Source: Lachnospiraceae bacterium (GTDB taxonomy: Bacteria; Bacillota; Clostridia; Lachnospirales; Lachnospiraceae). Taken from it: 64,000 nucleotides of DNA. Each line of letters opens with the position of its first letter. The first letter of the stretch is position 1. Where the stretch lies: positions 25,396-89,395 of the forward strand of contig JAILLY010000092.1 in assembly GCA_024692905.1 (NCBI GenBank). The letters are read 5' to 3'. The position numbers and the translations under genes are program-made. Under the pieces are notes generated by a model that worked only from the letters and a program-made list of their open reading frames with translations, was not told the DNA's origin and did not search any database. This document shows positions 1 to 9,194 of this stretch, one piece after another.

Positions 1-2
1 GC

Positions 3-296
3 AGTGATGCCACGGTCATCAGGGGCAGGCACGCAAACCGCAGAACGGAATTCGTGCTCATCAATGTTTCGGGATCGAGCAAGGTCAAGATAGACAACGG
101 GTATGAGACGGATATTGTGGAGCTCGACCGCCCGAGGATGGGACTTTACCTTCCGGCGATGCTGTGGAAGGACATGTATGATTTTTCCCCCGATTCCGTG
201 CTCCTCGTACTTGCGAGCGAGCATTATGACGGAAACGAATACGTCAGGGATTATGATGAGTATCTTAAGATGGTAAGACATGAGGAGAAAAAATGA
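3..296 (+). CDS. Sugar 3,4-ketoisomerase-like cupin (FdtA/QdtA/WxcM type), 5' end missing
   Basis: The open frame enters from the left edge, so this is the C-terminal part of a longer gene; an internal GTG at 54 is not taken as the start. The visible residues VIRGRHANRR, LINVSGS, RPRMGLYLPAMLW and the terminal DYDEYL match what I know of FdtA/QdtA-type cupins, which move the keto group of dTDP-4-keto-6-deoxyglucose from C4 to C3 during synthesis of amino-deoxy sugars. These are small cytoplasmic proteins of about 130-150 residues, so roughly the first third is missing. It overlaps the next glycosyltransferase by ATGA (293-296), indicating translational coupling. Family placement is fairly safe; the exact sugar is not known. 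Confidence 0.75.
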   Translation, partial: SDATVIRGRHANRRTEFVLINVSGSSKVKIDNGYETDIVELDRPRMGLYLPAMLWKDMYDFSPDSVLLVLASEHYDGNEYVRDYDEYLKMVRHEEKK

Positions 297-1237
297 GCAA
301 GATCTCAATAGTAGTACCGGTGTACTATAATTCGGACACTTTAATGCTTTTATACGAAGACATGAAGGAGAAGATCCTTCACAAGCTCGGCGATTATGAG
401 ATCGTTTTTGTTGACGACGGATCGGGAGATGGATCATGGGAAGTCATGAATAAGATCCGGGACATGGATGAGAACGTCCAGTGCGTCAGGCTGTCAAGGA
501 ATTTCGGTGAGCATGCGGCCATACTTGCGGGACTTCATGTATGCACGGGTGACTGTGCCGTAACCAAGCAGGCCGATCTTCAGGAGGATTCCGAACTGAT
601 CCTTGAGATGTATGACAGCTGGAAGAGGGGCAATAAGGTGGTGCTGGCTGTAAGAGCCGAACGCGATGACAGCGCCATCAAGAAGTTCTTTGCCAATCTT
701 TATTACGGGATCGTCCGCAAATGCATAGACAAGAACATGCCGGTGGGCGGGTTTGACTGTTATCTTCTTGACCGCCAGGTGATCGGTGTGCTTGAAATGT
801 TTGACGAGAAGAATTCGGCCCTGACCCTTCAGGTGCTCTGGGCGGGATTTAAGTCTGATAAAGTGTATTTCCACCGTAAGGACAGGGAGATAGGAAAGTC
901 ACGCTGGACATTCAGCAAGAAATTCAAGCTCGTGATGGATTCGATGATGAGCTTTTCATATTTTCCGATCAGGTTCATGTCGGGTGTGGGAGTGGTATGC
1001 GCTCTCATATCTTTTCTGTGGATAATCGAGGTCATTCTTGAGAGGCTGATAGTCGGAACTCCGATCGAGGGCTGGGCATCGCTTATGTGCCTGGTACTTT
1101 TCTCGACCGGTATGATCCTCCTCATGCTCGGTATACTGGGTGAGTATTTATGGAGAACGCTTGATGCGAGCCGCAACCGTCCGCCTTTCCTTATCGATAC
1201 GGTTAAAGAAGCAAGAGGCGGTGAAAAAAAGCACTGA
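293..1237 (+). CDS. GT2 glycosyltransferase, GtrB/DPM-synthase-like with two C-terminal membrane segments
   Basis: A 314-residue protein. The N-terminal GT-A fold shows SIVVPVYYN (residues 5-13), FVDDGSGDGS (about 39-48) and a DLQ-type motif (about 95), as in polyprenyl-phosphate hexose synthases of the GtrB/DPM1 type. Two hydrophobic segments follow at about 230-250 and 265-290. Such enzymes move a sugar from a nucleotide donor to undecaprenyl phosphate on the inner membrane face; a membrane GT-C enzyme then uses the lipid-linked sugar outside. Neighbouring large membrane proteins (3517-5112 and 5077-6882) are possible partners. The start is fixed by the ATGA overlap with the cupin gene. Sugar specificity is unknown. 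Confidence 0.85.
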   Translation: MSKISIVVPVYYNSDTLMLLYEDMKEKILHKLGDYEIVFVDDGSGDGSWEVMNKIRDMDENVQCVRLSRNFGEHAAILAGLHVCTGDCAVTKQADLQEDSELILEMYDSWKRGNKVVLAVRAERDDSAIKKFFANLYYGIVRKCIDKNMPVGGFDCYLLDRQVIGVLEMFDEKNSALTLQVLWAGFKSDKVYFHRKDREIGKSRWTFSKKFKLVMDSMMSFSYFPIRFMSGVGVVCALISFLWIIEVILERLIVGTPIEGWASLMCLVLFSTGMILLMLGILGEYLWRTLDASRNRPPFLIDTVKEARGGEKKH

Positions 1238-1284
1238 CATATTTAAGCCGGGGTTCCCGCGCCGGTTTACGGTATGATAAGAGT

Positions 1285-2763
1285 ATGGAAAAAGCCAGGA
1301 GTGAGAGTTTACTTACAAGTTTTATAAAGTATTTCTACGGTAACTTTGTCGTGCTCGTGCTGGGGCTTGTTCAGCTTCCGCTTACCACCCGTGTTTTAAG
1401 TACGGATGAGTACGGCAAGACCACGATGTTCATAACCGCGGTGACCGTGATCTATATCTTTGCGATACTCGGACTTGACCAGGCATATATCAGGTATTTC
1501 TACAAGGACGGGATAAACCGGAAGACTCTGTTCTTTCAGTGCCTTATCCCTCCTTTTATACTGATAATCATATTGACGGGCATATATATCATTTTTTCCC
1601 GGCCCTTTAATCTTTTCCTTTTCGGGGAGAGCGATCTGAGTATAATGATTCCCGTGGTCGGCTACACTGTCATTTCGGTGTTTGAAAGGTTCCTGTTTTT
1701 AAATATCCGTATGGAACAGAACGGTGTACTGTATTCGAATCTGAACATCCTTACCAAGGCACTTAATATATCGTTCATCATCCTGCTTGCATATAAGCTC
1801 GGGAGTAATTTCAGGGTCGTCATGTATGCGATGACTCTTTCCCTGGGTGTGGTCACCTTGATCTGTGCGGTAAGATTCCTGTTCATAAACCGTAAGGTAA
1901 AGATCACGCCGCATGAAGCCGACGGGAAAAGCATAACGATAACCGGCAGCGGGAAGGAGCTTTTAAGATACGGGATACCTTTTATCCCCATGCTCTTAAT
2001 GGAGTGGCTGCTTTCATCCATGGATAAATGGTCGATCAAGATATTCAATGATTTTTCCGAGACCGGAATATACGGTTCGGCCATGCAGATAATGTCGATA
2101 ATACTGACTGTCAAGATCACCTTCGTTGCGTTCTGGTCTCCGATAGCCATGGAAAAATATGAGAACGCATCTAAGGAGGAATGTCAGAGCTTCTTTGCGG
2201 ATATGTTTGACAAGGTCCAGTTTTTATGTATCTTTGCCGCGTTCATGCTTACCGTGTTCAGGGATGTCGTGGTACTGATCCTTGGCAGGGATTACAGGGA
2301 TGCCGTGAGGATAATCCCGTTCCTTACCCTGATGCCTGTGTTGAGCATCCTGTTTGAGATGACAGGGCAGGGGGTTAAGTTCAAGGGAAAGATAAGATAT
2401 TTTAATTACGCATCACTTGCGGCCATTACGATAAACCTTATCGGGAACACGCTGCTCGTGCCGCGTTACAAAGGAGTCGGTGCCGCGCTCGCGACCGCTG
2501 TGACCTATGTGGTATATTTTGCGATCGGGACGTATTTTTCGGTGAAATGCTATCCTGTAAGATACAGGCTCCCGCGGTTTGCCGTTTCACTTGCGTTATA
2601 TGCCGGATATGCCGTATATGCGACCGTTTCCGGTTCGGGGATCGTATGTGCCCTTATCGGGACAGCCGTATTTGCGGTATGCTGTCTGGTGAACCTTGAT
2701 ACGTTAAAGGATCTTCTTGGATATGCACTTAAATTTGCAGCCGGATTTGGAAAGAAAAAATGA
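1285..2763 (+). CDS. Polysaccharide flippase, Wzx/MOP superfamily
   Basis: A 492-residue, strongly hydrophobic protein with about 12-14 predicted membrane segments. Its N-terminus (NFVVLVLGLVQLPLTTRVLS, then EYGKTTMFITAV) is typical of oligosaccharide-repeat-unit flippases of the MOP superfamily, which move undecaprenyl-diphosphate-linked oligosaccharides across the cytoplasmic membrane. A 47-bp gap separates it from the preceding GT2, and its stop overlaps the next gene by ATGA. Together with the WbaP-like initiating transferase at 37982 it points to a Wzx-dependent pathway in addition to the ABC exporter at 15306-17910. No clear Shine-Dalgarno sequence precedes the ATG. Confidence 0.85.
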   Translation: MEKARSESLLTSFIKYFYGNFVVLVLGLVQLPLTTRVLSTDEYGKTTMFITAVTVIYIFAILGLDQAYIRYFYKDGINRKTLFFQCLIPPFILIIILTGIYIIFSRPFNLFLFGESDLSIMIPVVGYTVISVFERFLFLNIRMEQNGVLYSNLNILTKALNISFIILLAYKLGSNFRVVMYAMTLSLGVVTLICAVRFLFINRKVKITPHEADGKSITITGSGKELLRYGIPFIPMLLMEWLLSSMDKWSIKIFNDFSETGIYGSAMQIMSIILTVKITFVAFWSPIAMEKYENASKEECQSFFADMFDKVQFLCIFAAFMLTVFRDVVVLILGRDYRDAVRIIPFLTLMPVLSILFEMTGQGVKFKGKIRYFNYASLAAITINLIGNTLLVPRYKGVGAALATAVTYVVYFAIGTYFSVKCYPVRYRLPRFAVSLALYAGYAVYATVSGSGIVCALIGTAVFAVCCLVNLDTLKDLLGYALKFAAGFGKKK

Positions 2764-3524
2764 GATACTTGGTCTTCCTGGCCGCGGCAGCTGCCGCCGG
2801 CATACTTATCAGGATCAAAAGTGAATACAGGGGACGCATACTTGCCTTTCTGGGTATCCTAACGGCTTTTGGGAGCATAGTTTACAATATCCGCATGCTC
2901 GATTCCCTGATGCCTTCATTTAGGCCCGTAAACCAGACGTTCTACCAGCCTTCGTACGCAGAGGAAGGGGAATATCCGGATGCGCTTCTTGCGATCCTTT
3001 TTAAGGACAGGAATGTGTATGTCAAGAACGACAGGTGCGGTGAGCACGGATATGGTGAGCGGTACTGGCTGTATAAGCATTACCATGCGGCAAATATGCA
3101 GTGGTTCCTAAGTGCCGTGGATGCAAACGTCATACCCGATGATGAGCTTAACGACATAAACATCGCAGAGGAGCTTGCTTTAAATGACTTTTCCGAACTC
3201 GGACGCGCCAATGATATGTTCCGCTATATCTTCATGTACAACGATCTTAAAGAGGAGTGGGGCAATTACTTTTACTATTACTGGTATTACTATGAACATC
3301 TTGATACCATAAAGGTCTATCTTGAAGCGGACGGACCCGGCGGGAGTGTGCCCGTGTTTGAGCCGGGCGATCTCGTCGTTATGTGGAATACGGTTGACGG
3401 CGTGGAAGAGGAAGATATCTATATAATGACGAGAGATTATTTCGAGAAAAATATAGGCCCGCTGCTCCCGGAAGCGGAAGCATCCGCAGTGGATGGGACC
3501 GGAAGGGAGGCGGCTTATGAGTGA
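2760..3524 (+). CDS. Hypothetical membrane-anchored protein of the polysaccharide locus
   Basis: I do not recognise the family. The 254-residue protein has two N-terminal hydrophobic stretches (about residues 3-19 and 28-46), then an acidic, aromatic-rich soluble part (about 55-254) with an unusual run of tyrosines (YFYYYWYYYEH near 173). The topology suggests a short hairpin in the membrane with an extracytoplasmic domain. It begins at an ATGA overlap with the flippase gene and overlaps the start of the following membrane protein by 8 bp, so all three are probably translated together. A role in polymer assembly or as partner of the next membrane protein is only inferred from context. Confidence 0.6.
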   Translation: MRYLVFLAAAAAAGILIRIKSEYRGRILAFLGILTAFGSIVYNIRMLDSLMPSFRPVNQTFYQPSYAEEGEYPDALLAILFKDRNVYVKNDRCGEHGYGERYWLYKHYHAANMQWFLSAVDANVIPDDELNDINIAEELALNDFSELGRANDMFRYIFMYNDLKEEWGNYFYYYWYYYEHLDTIKVYLEADGPGGSVPVFEPGDLVVMWNTVDGVEEEDIYIMTRDYFEKNIGPLLPEAEASAVDGTGREAAYE

Positions 3525-5112
3525 ACAGGCAGCATCATTTATCAGCGGGTTCAGTGCTGTCTTCTTTTTAAGGCAGTCGCTTGTCATACTTATGATATTT
3601 GCACTCGGAGCGGCCGCAGGCTGTGCCCTGAGACGCGGCAGGGCCGCACTGACCGATGTACTGCTTTATTATCCTCTGGGTCTTTCGGTGTATGCCCTGG
3701 TTTCGTATGTCATACTCGTGACCGGCATACCGTTTAATATAATCACGGTCACCGGATCGTGCCTTGCCGTTGCAGCCGTTTCCGCGTTAGCCGTATACAA
3801 AAACGGGTGGCTGCATCCGGAGAGATTTGAGAAAAAGATAACCGCAGCCGTAATAATAACGCTGTTATGTATCATTGTTATTTCGACATCGGGACTGCTT
3901 CCGGTATCGGTGATGAACGATTCGATGTATTACTATTCGATGTATCCGAAGGCACTTGTGCATTTCTCGGGATACAGGCGTAATTTCAACGTTTTCCTTA
4001 CCGATATAGGCCAGATGACCGTGATCATAAATACCCTTCCGCATATGTACGGGTTCAATGAAAGCTTCGGTATCCAGACGTTCTTAAATATCGATACGCT
4101 CCTTCTGTTTTCATATTCGGTTTACGAAAGGGCCGCAAAAAAGACGGAAAGAAAAAGTGCGGCTGCTGCTTCCGTTATACTTACGCTTATTCTCGTAAGT
4201 TCGATGCCTTACCTTGTCATGTCAAGATGGGTAATGTCAAACGGCTATTTCATGTGCTTTATGTTCATATGCGTTCATACCGTGTATGCATCGTCAAAGG
4301 AAGCCGATGCCGGCAGCGCAAAGAGCCTCATGGTACTCTCGGGCCTTATGTTTTCCGTAATGTCTTTCCTGCGCATGGAGGGATGCATCATAGCGGTCGT
4401 ACTCGTGCTCTGCTTTGCCTCGCTTGAGTTTGAAGGCAAGGAGCTGTTTAAGTATCTCATGCTGCCGATGCTCCTTATCTTTTCCGCATATGATGTAAGG
4501 ATATTCCTTTTTATGAACATTGATGCGCCTTATACCTTCCTCACACCGAACAAGGCCGTCATACAGCTGGCTGCGCTCGCGGCGGTATCCGTGTATCTTG
4601 TGTTCATAAAGGGCAGGTTCCTTAAGTTTACGGAGGATAAGTTAAGCCTCCTCATTCCCGCTGCACTTTTGTTTGTAAATATACTTCTCTTTGTATATAA
4701 CAGGTCAAGGTATATCAATAACCTTAAGTCGTTTGCCGGAAATCTTTCGCACAGGAGCGGCTGGGGACTGTTCCCGATGATGATCTTGGCTGTTTATGTT
4801 CTGTGTTTTATTGCAGGTATCGGGGGACGGTTAGGGACCGGGGGACGGTTCTGCGGTCCCTTTTCGTTTTTCAAAAAGGGACCACAGAACCGTCCCCCGG
4901 TCCCTAAGATCCATTTCCGGGATCTGTGTCTTATTGCGTATCTTCTCACCTGTCTTGCCGTGGGATTTGCGCGGGGTGATAATCTGAGGGAAAGCATAGG
5001 GGATTCGGGAAACAGGGTGCTCCTGCAGGTGACCGTGCTTGCTTTCTATGCGGCGGCGATGCACCTTACGGACCTGCTATGGCCTGACGTAGAGGAACCC
5101 GCAGGGAACTGA
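3517..5112 (+). CDS. Large polytopic membrane protein, Wzy polymerase- or GT-C-like
   Basis: I take the ATG at 3517 (531 residues), preceded by GGAAGGGAGG with 6-bp spacing, over an upstream ATG at 3493. About 12 hydrophobic segments are visible, with a conspicuous extracytoplasmic loop after the third or fourth (MNDSMYYYSMYPKAL region, about residues 130-170). Number of segments, loop and neighbours fit either an O-antigen/teichuronic-type polymerase or a lipid-linked-sugar-using GT-C enzyme; sequence alone does not decide. Codons about 435-463 consist of an inserted palindromic repeat (see 4821-4905) that stays in frame. The 3' end overlaps the convergent gene on the minus strand by 36 bp. 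Confidence 0.7.
   Translation: MSEQAASFISGFSAVFFLRQSLVILMIFALGAAAGCALRRGRAALTDVLLYYPLGLSVYALVSYVILVTGIPFNIITVTGSCLAVAAVSALAVYKNGWLHPERFEKKITAAVIITLLCIIVISTSGLLPVSVMNDSMYYYSMYPKALVHFSGYRRNFNVFLTDIGQMTVIINTLPHMYGFNESFGIQTFLNIDTLLLFSYSVYERAAKKTERKSAAAASVILTLILVSSMPYLVMSRWVMSNGYFMCFMFICVHTVYASSKEADAGSAKSLMVLSGLMFSVMSFLRMEGCIIAVVLVLCFASLEFEGKELFKYLMLPMLLIFSAYDVRIFLFMNIDAPYTFLTPNKAVIQLAALAAVSVYLVFIKGRFLKFTEDKLSLLIPAALLFVNILLFVYNRSRYINNLKSFAGNLSHRSGWGLFPMMILAVYVLCFIAGIGGRLGTGGRFCGPFSFFKKGPQNRPPVPKIHFRDLCLIAYLLTCLAVGFARGDNLRESIGDSGNRVLLQVTVLAFYAAAMHLTDLLWPDVEEPAGN
4821..4905. repeat. REP-like palindrome inserted in frame in a membrane-protein gene
   Basis: Left arm 4833-4864 and right arm 4874-4905 are 32-bp inverted repeats with one mismatch around a 9-nt loop. 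The core of each arm is GGGGGACGGTTCTGCGGTCCC-like (the right arm reads ACCACAGAACCGTCCCC). A partial extra copy of GGGGGACGGTT sits at 4822-4832. Read in frame it gives a Gly/Arg/Pro-rich insert including NRPPVP. The same core recurs at 40418-40604 inside the sortase gene, so it is a dispersed repeat family rather than a gene-specific feature. Confidence 0.85.
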
Positions 5113-6882
5113 TATCTTTTCATAATCATTTCCGGTAACATAATCAAACAGGTATCCGCCCACAGAATTCTCATTCGGTGACGGATCCGCTTCGACGTCT
5201 CCGCAGCTTAAATAGCTTCCGTACTCTTCATCAAGTACGAGTATGATATCGGGATATCTGCCCGGATTCATTTCGTAATAAGGTTCAAGCCGTTTGCTGT
5301 CAAAGGATGTGCGCCATGTAGTCGGTGATGCGCATCTTAGATCTGTACACATATAACCCCAGGGCAGCAGCTTCGTTATGAATATGTTGCCTACGTTCCT
5401 TGAATCGAGCTCCATGGAATTGGGATATTTGGAAGGCTCTTTTAAGTTGCCGCTCCTGCAGGCGGCCTGGATCGTTTCATAAACAGTCATATAAGAATCA
5501 CGGTGATCCTTTGTCGTATACAGACCGGCGGCCGGGCCTTCGGTTATCTTCGTATCGAGCATGTCAAGCGGCGCATCGCGGTATATGTTCACAAGCCTTA
5601 AGGCAGCTGTGGTGATGATCACGGTGCAGATCACGGCAGTGCATGCTGCGGTGATAACGGGACCTGACTTTTTTATCTCTTTTGCGCCCGTCTGTCTGCC
5701 GAGTATCAGGATGCATCCTATGCTTGCGATAAAGTGTCCCATGGAAAGTATATAAAGATAACCGTTTGACGAGTAACTGAACACAAGTGAAAAGATCATA
5801 CCGCTCACGATGAAGAGGAAGAACGGACGGCGGTCCTTTTCCTTTCCCGTGAAGAAGAGAGGAAGCGTGAACAGGCACAGCGCTGTCTGGATATATCCCG
5901 TATGTCCCATGGAACGGATCGCAAGAACGATAAATAGGATAAAGTCGGCAGCAAACAGAGCAAGGCGTGCCAGGCCTTTTTTAAAGAGCCCCGTAAATGA
6001 AGCGGCAAATGCCGCGGCGGTAAGGAAGTATGAGATATATGCGGCCCTGCCGTATACCTCGTTTATGCCTATGAAGAATTTCTTTGCCGGATAGACAAGA
6101 CCCGTGGCATGTTCCTCGTCACTGAGTACGTACGGTATCCCTTTTATGAAGTCGGATACGGGTACGGTAAAGACAAGATACAGAACGAAGAGAAAGAACG
6201 GGATCATGATACCCGAAAGCGTATAGAGGAATATCTCCTTAAGATGCGCCCCGTCAAGGGTATCCTTTAAGCCTTTTAACGGACGGACATATCTGACCGC
6301 AAGGCTTAATAGAGCAAGAAAGGCAACTGCGGCAAAGTAGGCAACACACAGTGTCGGAAGACAGAGTACGCTAAGTGCAAACAGCGCACCCGAATAAACA
6401 AGATGCTTAACCTCGCGGCTTGTCCCGTAATGATATATGAAGAGCATCGACATAAGGAACATCTGGACGGAAAGAGTATAGTAGGACAGGGTTGCTATGT
6501 TAAGATGCGTATAAAACATCAGGCATAACGAACATGAAAGCGCGATGAAGGTACGTTCGCGGCGCTTTATGATGTTGAACATGAGCACTGCATTTACCGT
6601 GCTTAAGATCACATACAATATACGGAAATACAGGAAAACTCCGGTGTTTGAACCCATGACCAGCATGTAGAGGGCATAGAACGGAAGAAGGATGAGCGAG
6701 GAAAGCTGGGTCGGGAACCATTCGTCCCTGAAGATGTCATCACCCATATAGAAACGGTGGCAGGTGGAAAAATAGAAGGTCTCATCCGACCAGCAGAAGC
6801 TGTAGAAACATCTGATCAGCAGTACGGCCGCACAGAGTGCGATCAGTATGTAAGGATAGAAACGCCTGGCCTTCTTAAGCAT
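5077..6882 (-). CDS. Polytopic membrane protein, probable GT-C (GT39/PMT-like) glycosyltransferase
   Basis: The longest frame starts at 6927, but a promoter (TTGAAA, 17 bp, TATACT on the minus strand at 6960-6932) would begin transcription at about 6925. The ATG at 6882 has a GGAG 8 bp upstream, so I choose 6882 (601 residues). About 11-12 membrane segments are present. An early extracytoplasmic loop with acidic residues (SFCWSDETFY, about residues 30-40) resembles the first-loop acidic motif of GT-C enzymes that use polyprenyl-phosphate sugars. A soluble C-terminal tail of about 150 residues follows. It is the only minus-strand gene in the first 46 kb, and its 3' end overlaps the + strand gene by 36 bp. 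Substrate unknown. Confidence 0.65.
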   Translation of the reverse strand: MLKKARRFYPYILIALCAAVLLIRCFYSFCWSDETFYFSTCHRFYMGDDIFRDEWFPTQLSSLILLPFYALYMLVMGSNTGVFLYFRILYVILSTVNAVLMFNIIKRRERTFIALSCSLCLMFYTHLNIATLSYYTLSVQMFLMSMLFIYHYGTSREVKHLVYSGALFALSVLCLPTLCVAYFAAVAFLALLSLAVRYVRPLKGLKDTLDGAHLKEIFLYTLSGIMIPFFLFVLYLVFTVPVSDFIKGIPYVLSDEEHATGLVYPAKKFFIGINEVYGRAAYISYFLTAAAFAASFTGLFKKGLARLALFAADFILFIVLAIRSMGHTGYIQTALCLFTLPLFFTGKEKDRRPFFLFIVSGMIFSLVFSYSSNGYLYILSMGHFIASIGCILILGRQTGAKEIKKSGPVITAACTAVICTVIITTAALRLVNIYRDAPLDMLDTKITEGPAAGLYTTKDHRDSYMTVYETIQAACRSGNLKEPSKYPNSMELDSRNVGNIFITKLLPWGYMCTDLRCASPTTWRTSFDSKRLEPYYEMNPGRYPDIILVLDEEYGSYLSCGDVEADPSPNENSVGGYLFDYVTGNDYEKISVPCGFLYVRP

Positions 6883-6931
6883 AAACAAACTCCGGTTCCA
6901 AAAATCAGAAAAATGTGATATATTCATGCGT

Positions 6932-6960
6932 AGTATATCTTAATTCGGTGATTATTTCAA
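6932..6960 (-). promoter_or_regulatory. Sigma-A-like promoter for the minus-strand membrane protein gene
   Basis: Reading the minus strand, TTGAAA (6960-6955), 17-bp spacer, TATACT (6937-6932). It predicts a start near 6925, giving a leader of about 43 nt to the ATG at 6882. It decides the start choice for that gene. Confidence 0.6.
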
Positions 6961-6989
6961 ACCGGATGATACTGCGGTAAGGAGAGACC

Positions 6990-8309
6990 ATGGGATTATA
7001 TGAGAAGATAGTATCGGGAGAGGAAAAGATAGCCGTTGTCGGACTGGGATATGTAGGCATGCCGATCGCCGTTGCGTTTGCAAGGAAGGCCGGCGTTATC
7101 GGATTCGACCTCAATGCCGAAAAGATACAGAAATACAAAGAGGGCAAGGACCCCACGAACGAGGTCGGCGATGATGTTATCGCAGGGAGTACCGTAGAGT
7201 TCACGAGCGACCCTTCAAGGTTAAAAGAGGCAAGGTTCCATATAGTTGCGGTACCGACACCTATAAACCTGGACAAAACGCCGGATCTTAATCCGGTCGA
7301 ATCCGCGAGCAGGATACTCGGAAGGAATCTCATGAAGGGTTCGGTCGTTGTGTACGAATCAACCGTCTACCCCGGAGTCACCGAGGATATATGCGTGCCG
7401 ATCCTTGAGGAAGAATCAGGGCTTAAATGCGGCACGGATTTCAAGGTCGGATATTCACCCGAGAGGATCAATCCCGGAGACCGGGTCCACAGACTTGAAA
7501 ATATCAAAAAGATAGTATCCGGCATGGATGCAGAGTCACTCGATGTGATAGCCGGAGTATACGGACTTGTAATTGAGGCAGGCGTCCACAGGGCAGGAAG
7601 CATAAAGGTCGCCGAAGCCGCAAAGGTAGTCGAGAATTCCCAGAGGGATATAAACATCGCATTCATAAACGAACTTGCGATGGTATTTGACAGGATGGGC
7701 ATCGACACATATGAAGTCATCGAGGCGATGAACACGAAATGGAATGCGCTTGGCTTTTATCCGGGGCTTGTCGGAGGCCACTGCATAGGCGTCGATCCCT
7801 ATTATTTCATCTATGAGGCCGAGAGGCTCGGTTATCACTCGCGCCTTATATCATCGGGCCGCCAGATCAACGACGGCATGTCCGAATTCGTTGCGGATAA
7901 CATCATAAAGCAGCTGGTGCTGGCAAACAGGACAGTCAGGCAGGCAAAGGTCGTTTTCTTCGGAGTGACTTTCAAGGAGAACTGCCCTGATGTACGCAAT
8001 TCCAAGGTCGTTGATATCATAAAGCATCTTAACGAATACGGCATAGATCCCGTCCTTATTGATTCGTGGGCCGACCCCGAAGAGTTTGAGAGGAGCAACG
8101 GATATAAACTGTCCGGTGAAGAGGACGCATATGATGCCGACTGTATCGTGATAGCCGTTTCCCATAACGATTACAGGGAAAGAACTCTTAAGGAATGGAA
8201 CAGATACTTTGCGCCCGGGGATAACGGCGGAAAAGTTATCATAGATATCAAGGCGGTGCTTGATAAGGATGAAGCCGCCGCGTCGGGATACAGATACTGG
8301 AGATTATAA
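6990..8309 (+). CDS. UDP-N-acetyl-hexosamine 6-dehydrogenase (WbpA/TviB-like)
   Basis: A 439-residue member of the UDP-glucose/GDP-mannose dehydrogenase family. It carries the NAD-binding GLGYVG (residues 18-23), the VPTP motif (about 88), YEST (about 125) and the catalytic cysteine in GGHCIGVDPYY (Cys about 265). The spacing and the GFYPGLVGGHCIGVDPYYF stretch are closer to UDP-GlcNAc/GalNAc 6-dehydrogenases (WbpA, TviB) than to UDP-glucose dehydrogenases. The enzyme oxidises C6 in two NAD-dependent steps to yield a UDP-HexNAc uronic acid, implying an acidic amino sugar in the polymer. SD GGAGAG lies about 7 bp upstream. Two bases separate it from the YdjC gene. Confidence 0.85.
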   Translation: MGLYEKIVSGEEKIAVVGLGYVGMPIAVAFARKAGVIGFDLNAEKIQKYKEGKDPTNEVGDDVIAGSTVEFTSDPSRLKEARFHIVAVPTPINLDKTPDLNPVESASRILGRNLMKGSVVVYESTVYPGVTEDICVPILEEESGLKCGTDFKVGYSPERINPGDRVHRLENIKKIVSGMDAESLDVIAGVYGLVIEAGVHRAGSIKVAEAAKVVENSQRDINIAFINELAMVFDRMGIDTYEVIEAMNTKWNALGFYPGLVGGHCIGVDPYYFIYEAERLGYHSRLISSGRQINDGMSEFVADNIIKQLVLANRTVRQAKVVFFGVTFKENCPDVRNSKVVDIIKHLNEYGIDPVLIDSWADPEEFERSNGYKLSGEEDAYDADCIVIAVSHNDYRERTLKEWNRYFAPGDNGGKVIIDIKAVLDKDEAAASGYRYWRL

Positions 8310-8311
8310 AC

Positions 8312-9103
8312 ATGCCGCTTAAGGTTAACGCCGATGATTTCGGCAAGGACGAAGCAGTCAACAGGGCCATATGCGAAGCGTTCGCAAACGGATATATCGA
8401 TACGACGACTCTCATGGTGAACATGCCCGGAGCCGATGAGGCATATAAGCTCGCATCCGTGAACGGGTTTACCGGCCGCGTCGGGATACATCTTAACCTG
8501 ACCGAGGGGATGCCGCTTACTACGGCGATAAGGAACAATCCCCTGATCTGTGCGCCCGACGGGAGCTTCAATGCGGCTTTTTATCATAACACAAAATACC
8601 GTCTTTACATGGATGACCAGTCCGTTGACATGATAAGGGAGGAACTGGATGCGCAGATCGCATTGTTTCTTGATATGGGCTTTAAGAACCTTCATATTGA
8701 CTCTCATCATCATGTCCATACCAACTATCCGGTATACCGTGCGATAAAGCAGCTTAAGTCCAGATATGATTACGCATATATAAGGCTCTCGCGCAATCTC
8801 TATCGCGGAGGGAGTCCGTTCAACGCAGCATATAAGGTCATGTTAAATTCAGCTCTTAAGCATCTTGCGCCAACTTCACGCTATTTCGGCTCGTACAGGG
8901 ATCTTCTTGAGTATTTTTCGATCGATCCGGGCAGGCCCGGAGCACGTGCGGGTGAAATGCCCCCGGCAATGAAAAGGCTCATTTCGGGCAGTGAAGTCGA
9001 GATAATGGTGCACCCTCTTTATAATGCCGCCGGAGTCCTTGTCGACACGGATATTCCGATGAATGAGGAACAAAGGCTTCTTAAGCCTCAAATGACAGAT
9101 TAA
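8312..9103 (+). CDS. YdjC/ChbG-family carbohydrate deacetylase
   Basis: A 263-residue cytoplasmic protein with the family signature NADDFG near the N-terminus (residues 5-10), HLNLTEG (about 61-67) and HIDSHHHVH (about 129-137), the residues that bind the divalent metal in YdjC/ChbG deacetylases. Known members remove acetyl groups from N-acetylated oligosaccharides. Placed 2 bp after a UDP-HexNAc dehydrogenase, it may deacetylate an N-acetyl-hexosamine or its uronic acid during polymer synthesis; that is inference. The gene is followed by a strong promoter, so it probably ends its transcription unit. Confidence 0.85.
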   Translation: MPLKVNADDFGKDEAVNRAICEAFANGYIDTTTLMVNMPGADEAYKLASVNGFTGRVGIHLNLTEGMPLTTAIRNNPLICAPDGSFNAAFYHNTKYRLYMDDQSVDMIREELDAQIALFLDMGFKNLHIDSHHHVHTNYPVYRAIKQLKSRYDYAYIRLSRNLYRGGSPFNAAYKVMLNSALKHLAPTSRYFGSYRDLLEYFSIDPGRPGARAGEMPPAMKRLISGSEVEIMVHPLYNAAGVLVDTDIPMNEEQRLLKPQMTD

Positions 9104-9105
9104 AT

Positions 9106-9134
9106 TTGATATTACGGGTGTTTAATGGTATAAT
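9106..9134 (+). promoter_or_regulatory. Strong sigma-A-like promoter for the rml genes
   Basis: TTGATA (9106-9111), 17-bp spacer, TATAAT (9129-9134) with a TG dinucleotide one base before the -10 box (extended -10). It predicts a start near 9141 and a leader of about 54 nt to rmlB at 9195. It probably drives rmlB-rmlA-GH25-rmlC and possibly the exporter genes. Confidence 0.8.
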
Positions 9135-9194
9135 CATACAAGATATGCTTATTTATGGGATAACTATGCCCATATATCGAAAGGAATAAAAGGA

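Noticed and set aside
54..296. Complete small gene starting at GTG 54
   Set aside because: The frame is open and cupin-like up to the window edge, so this is the tail of a truncated gene.
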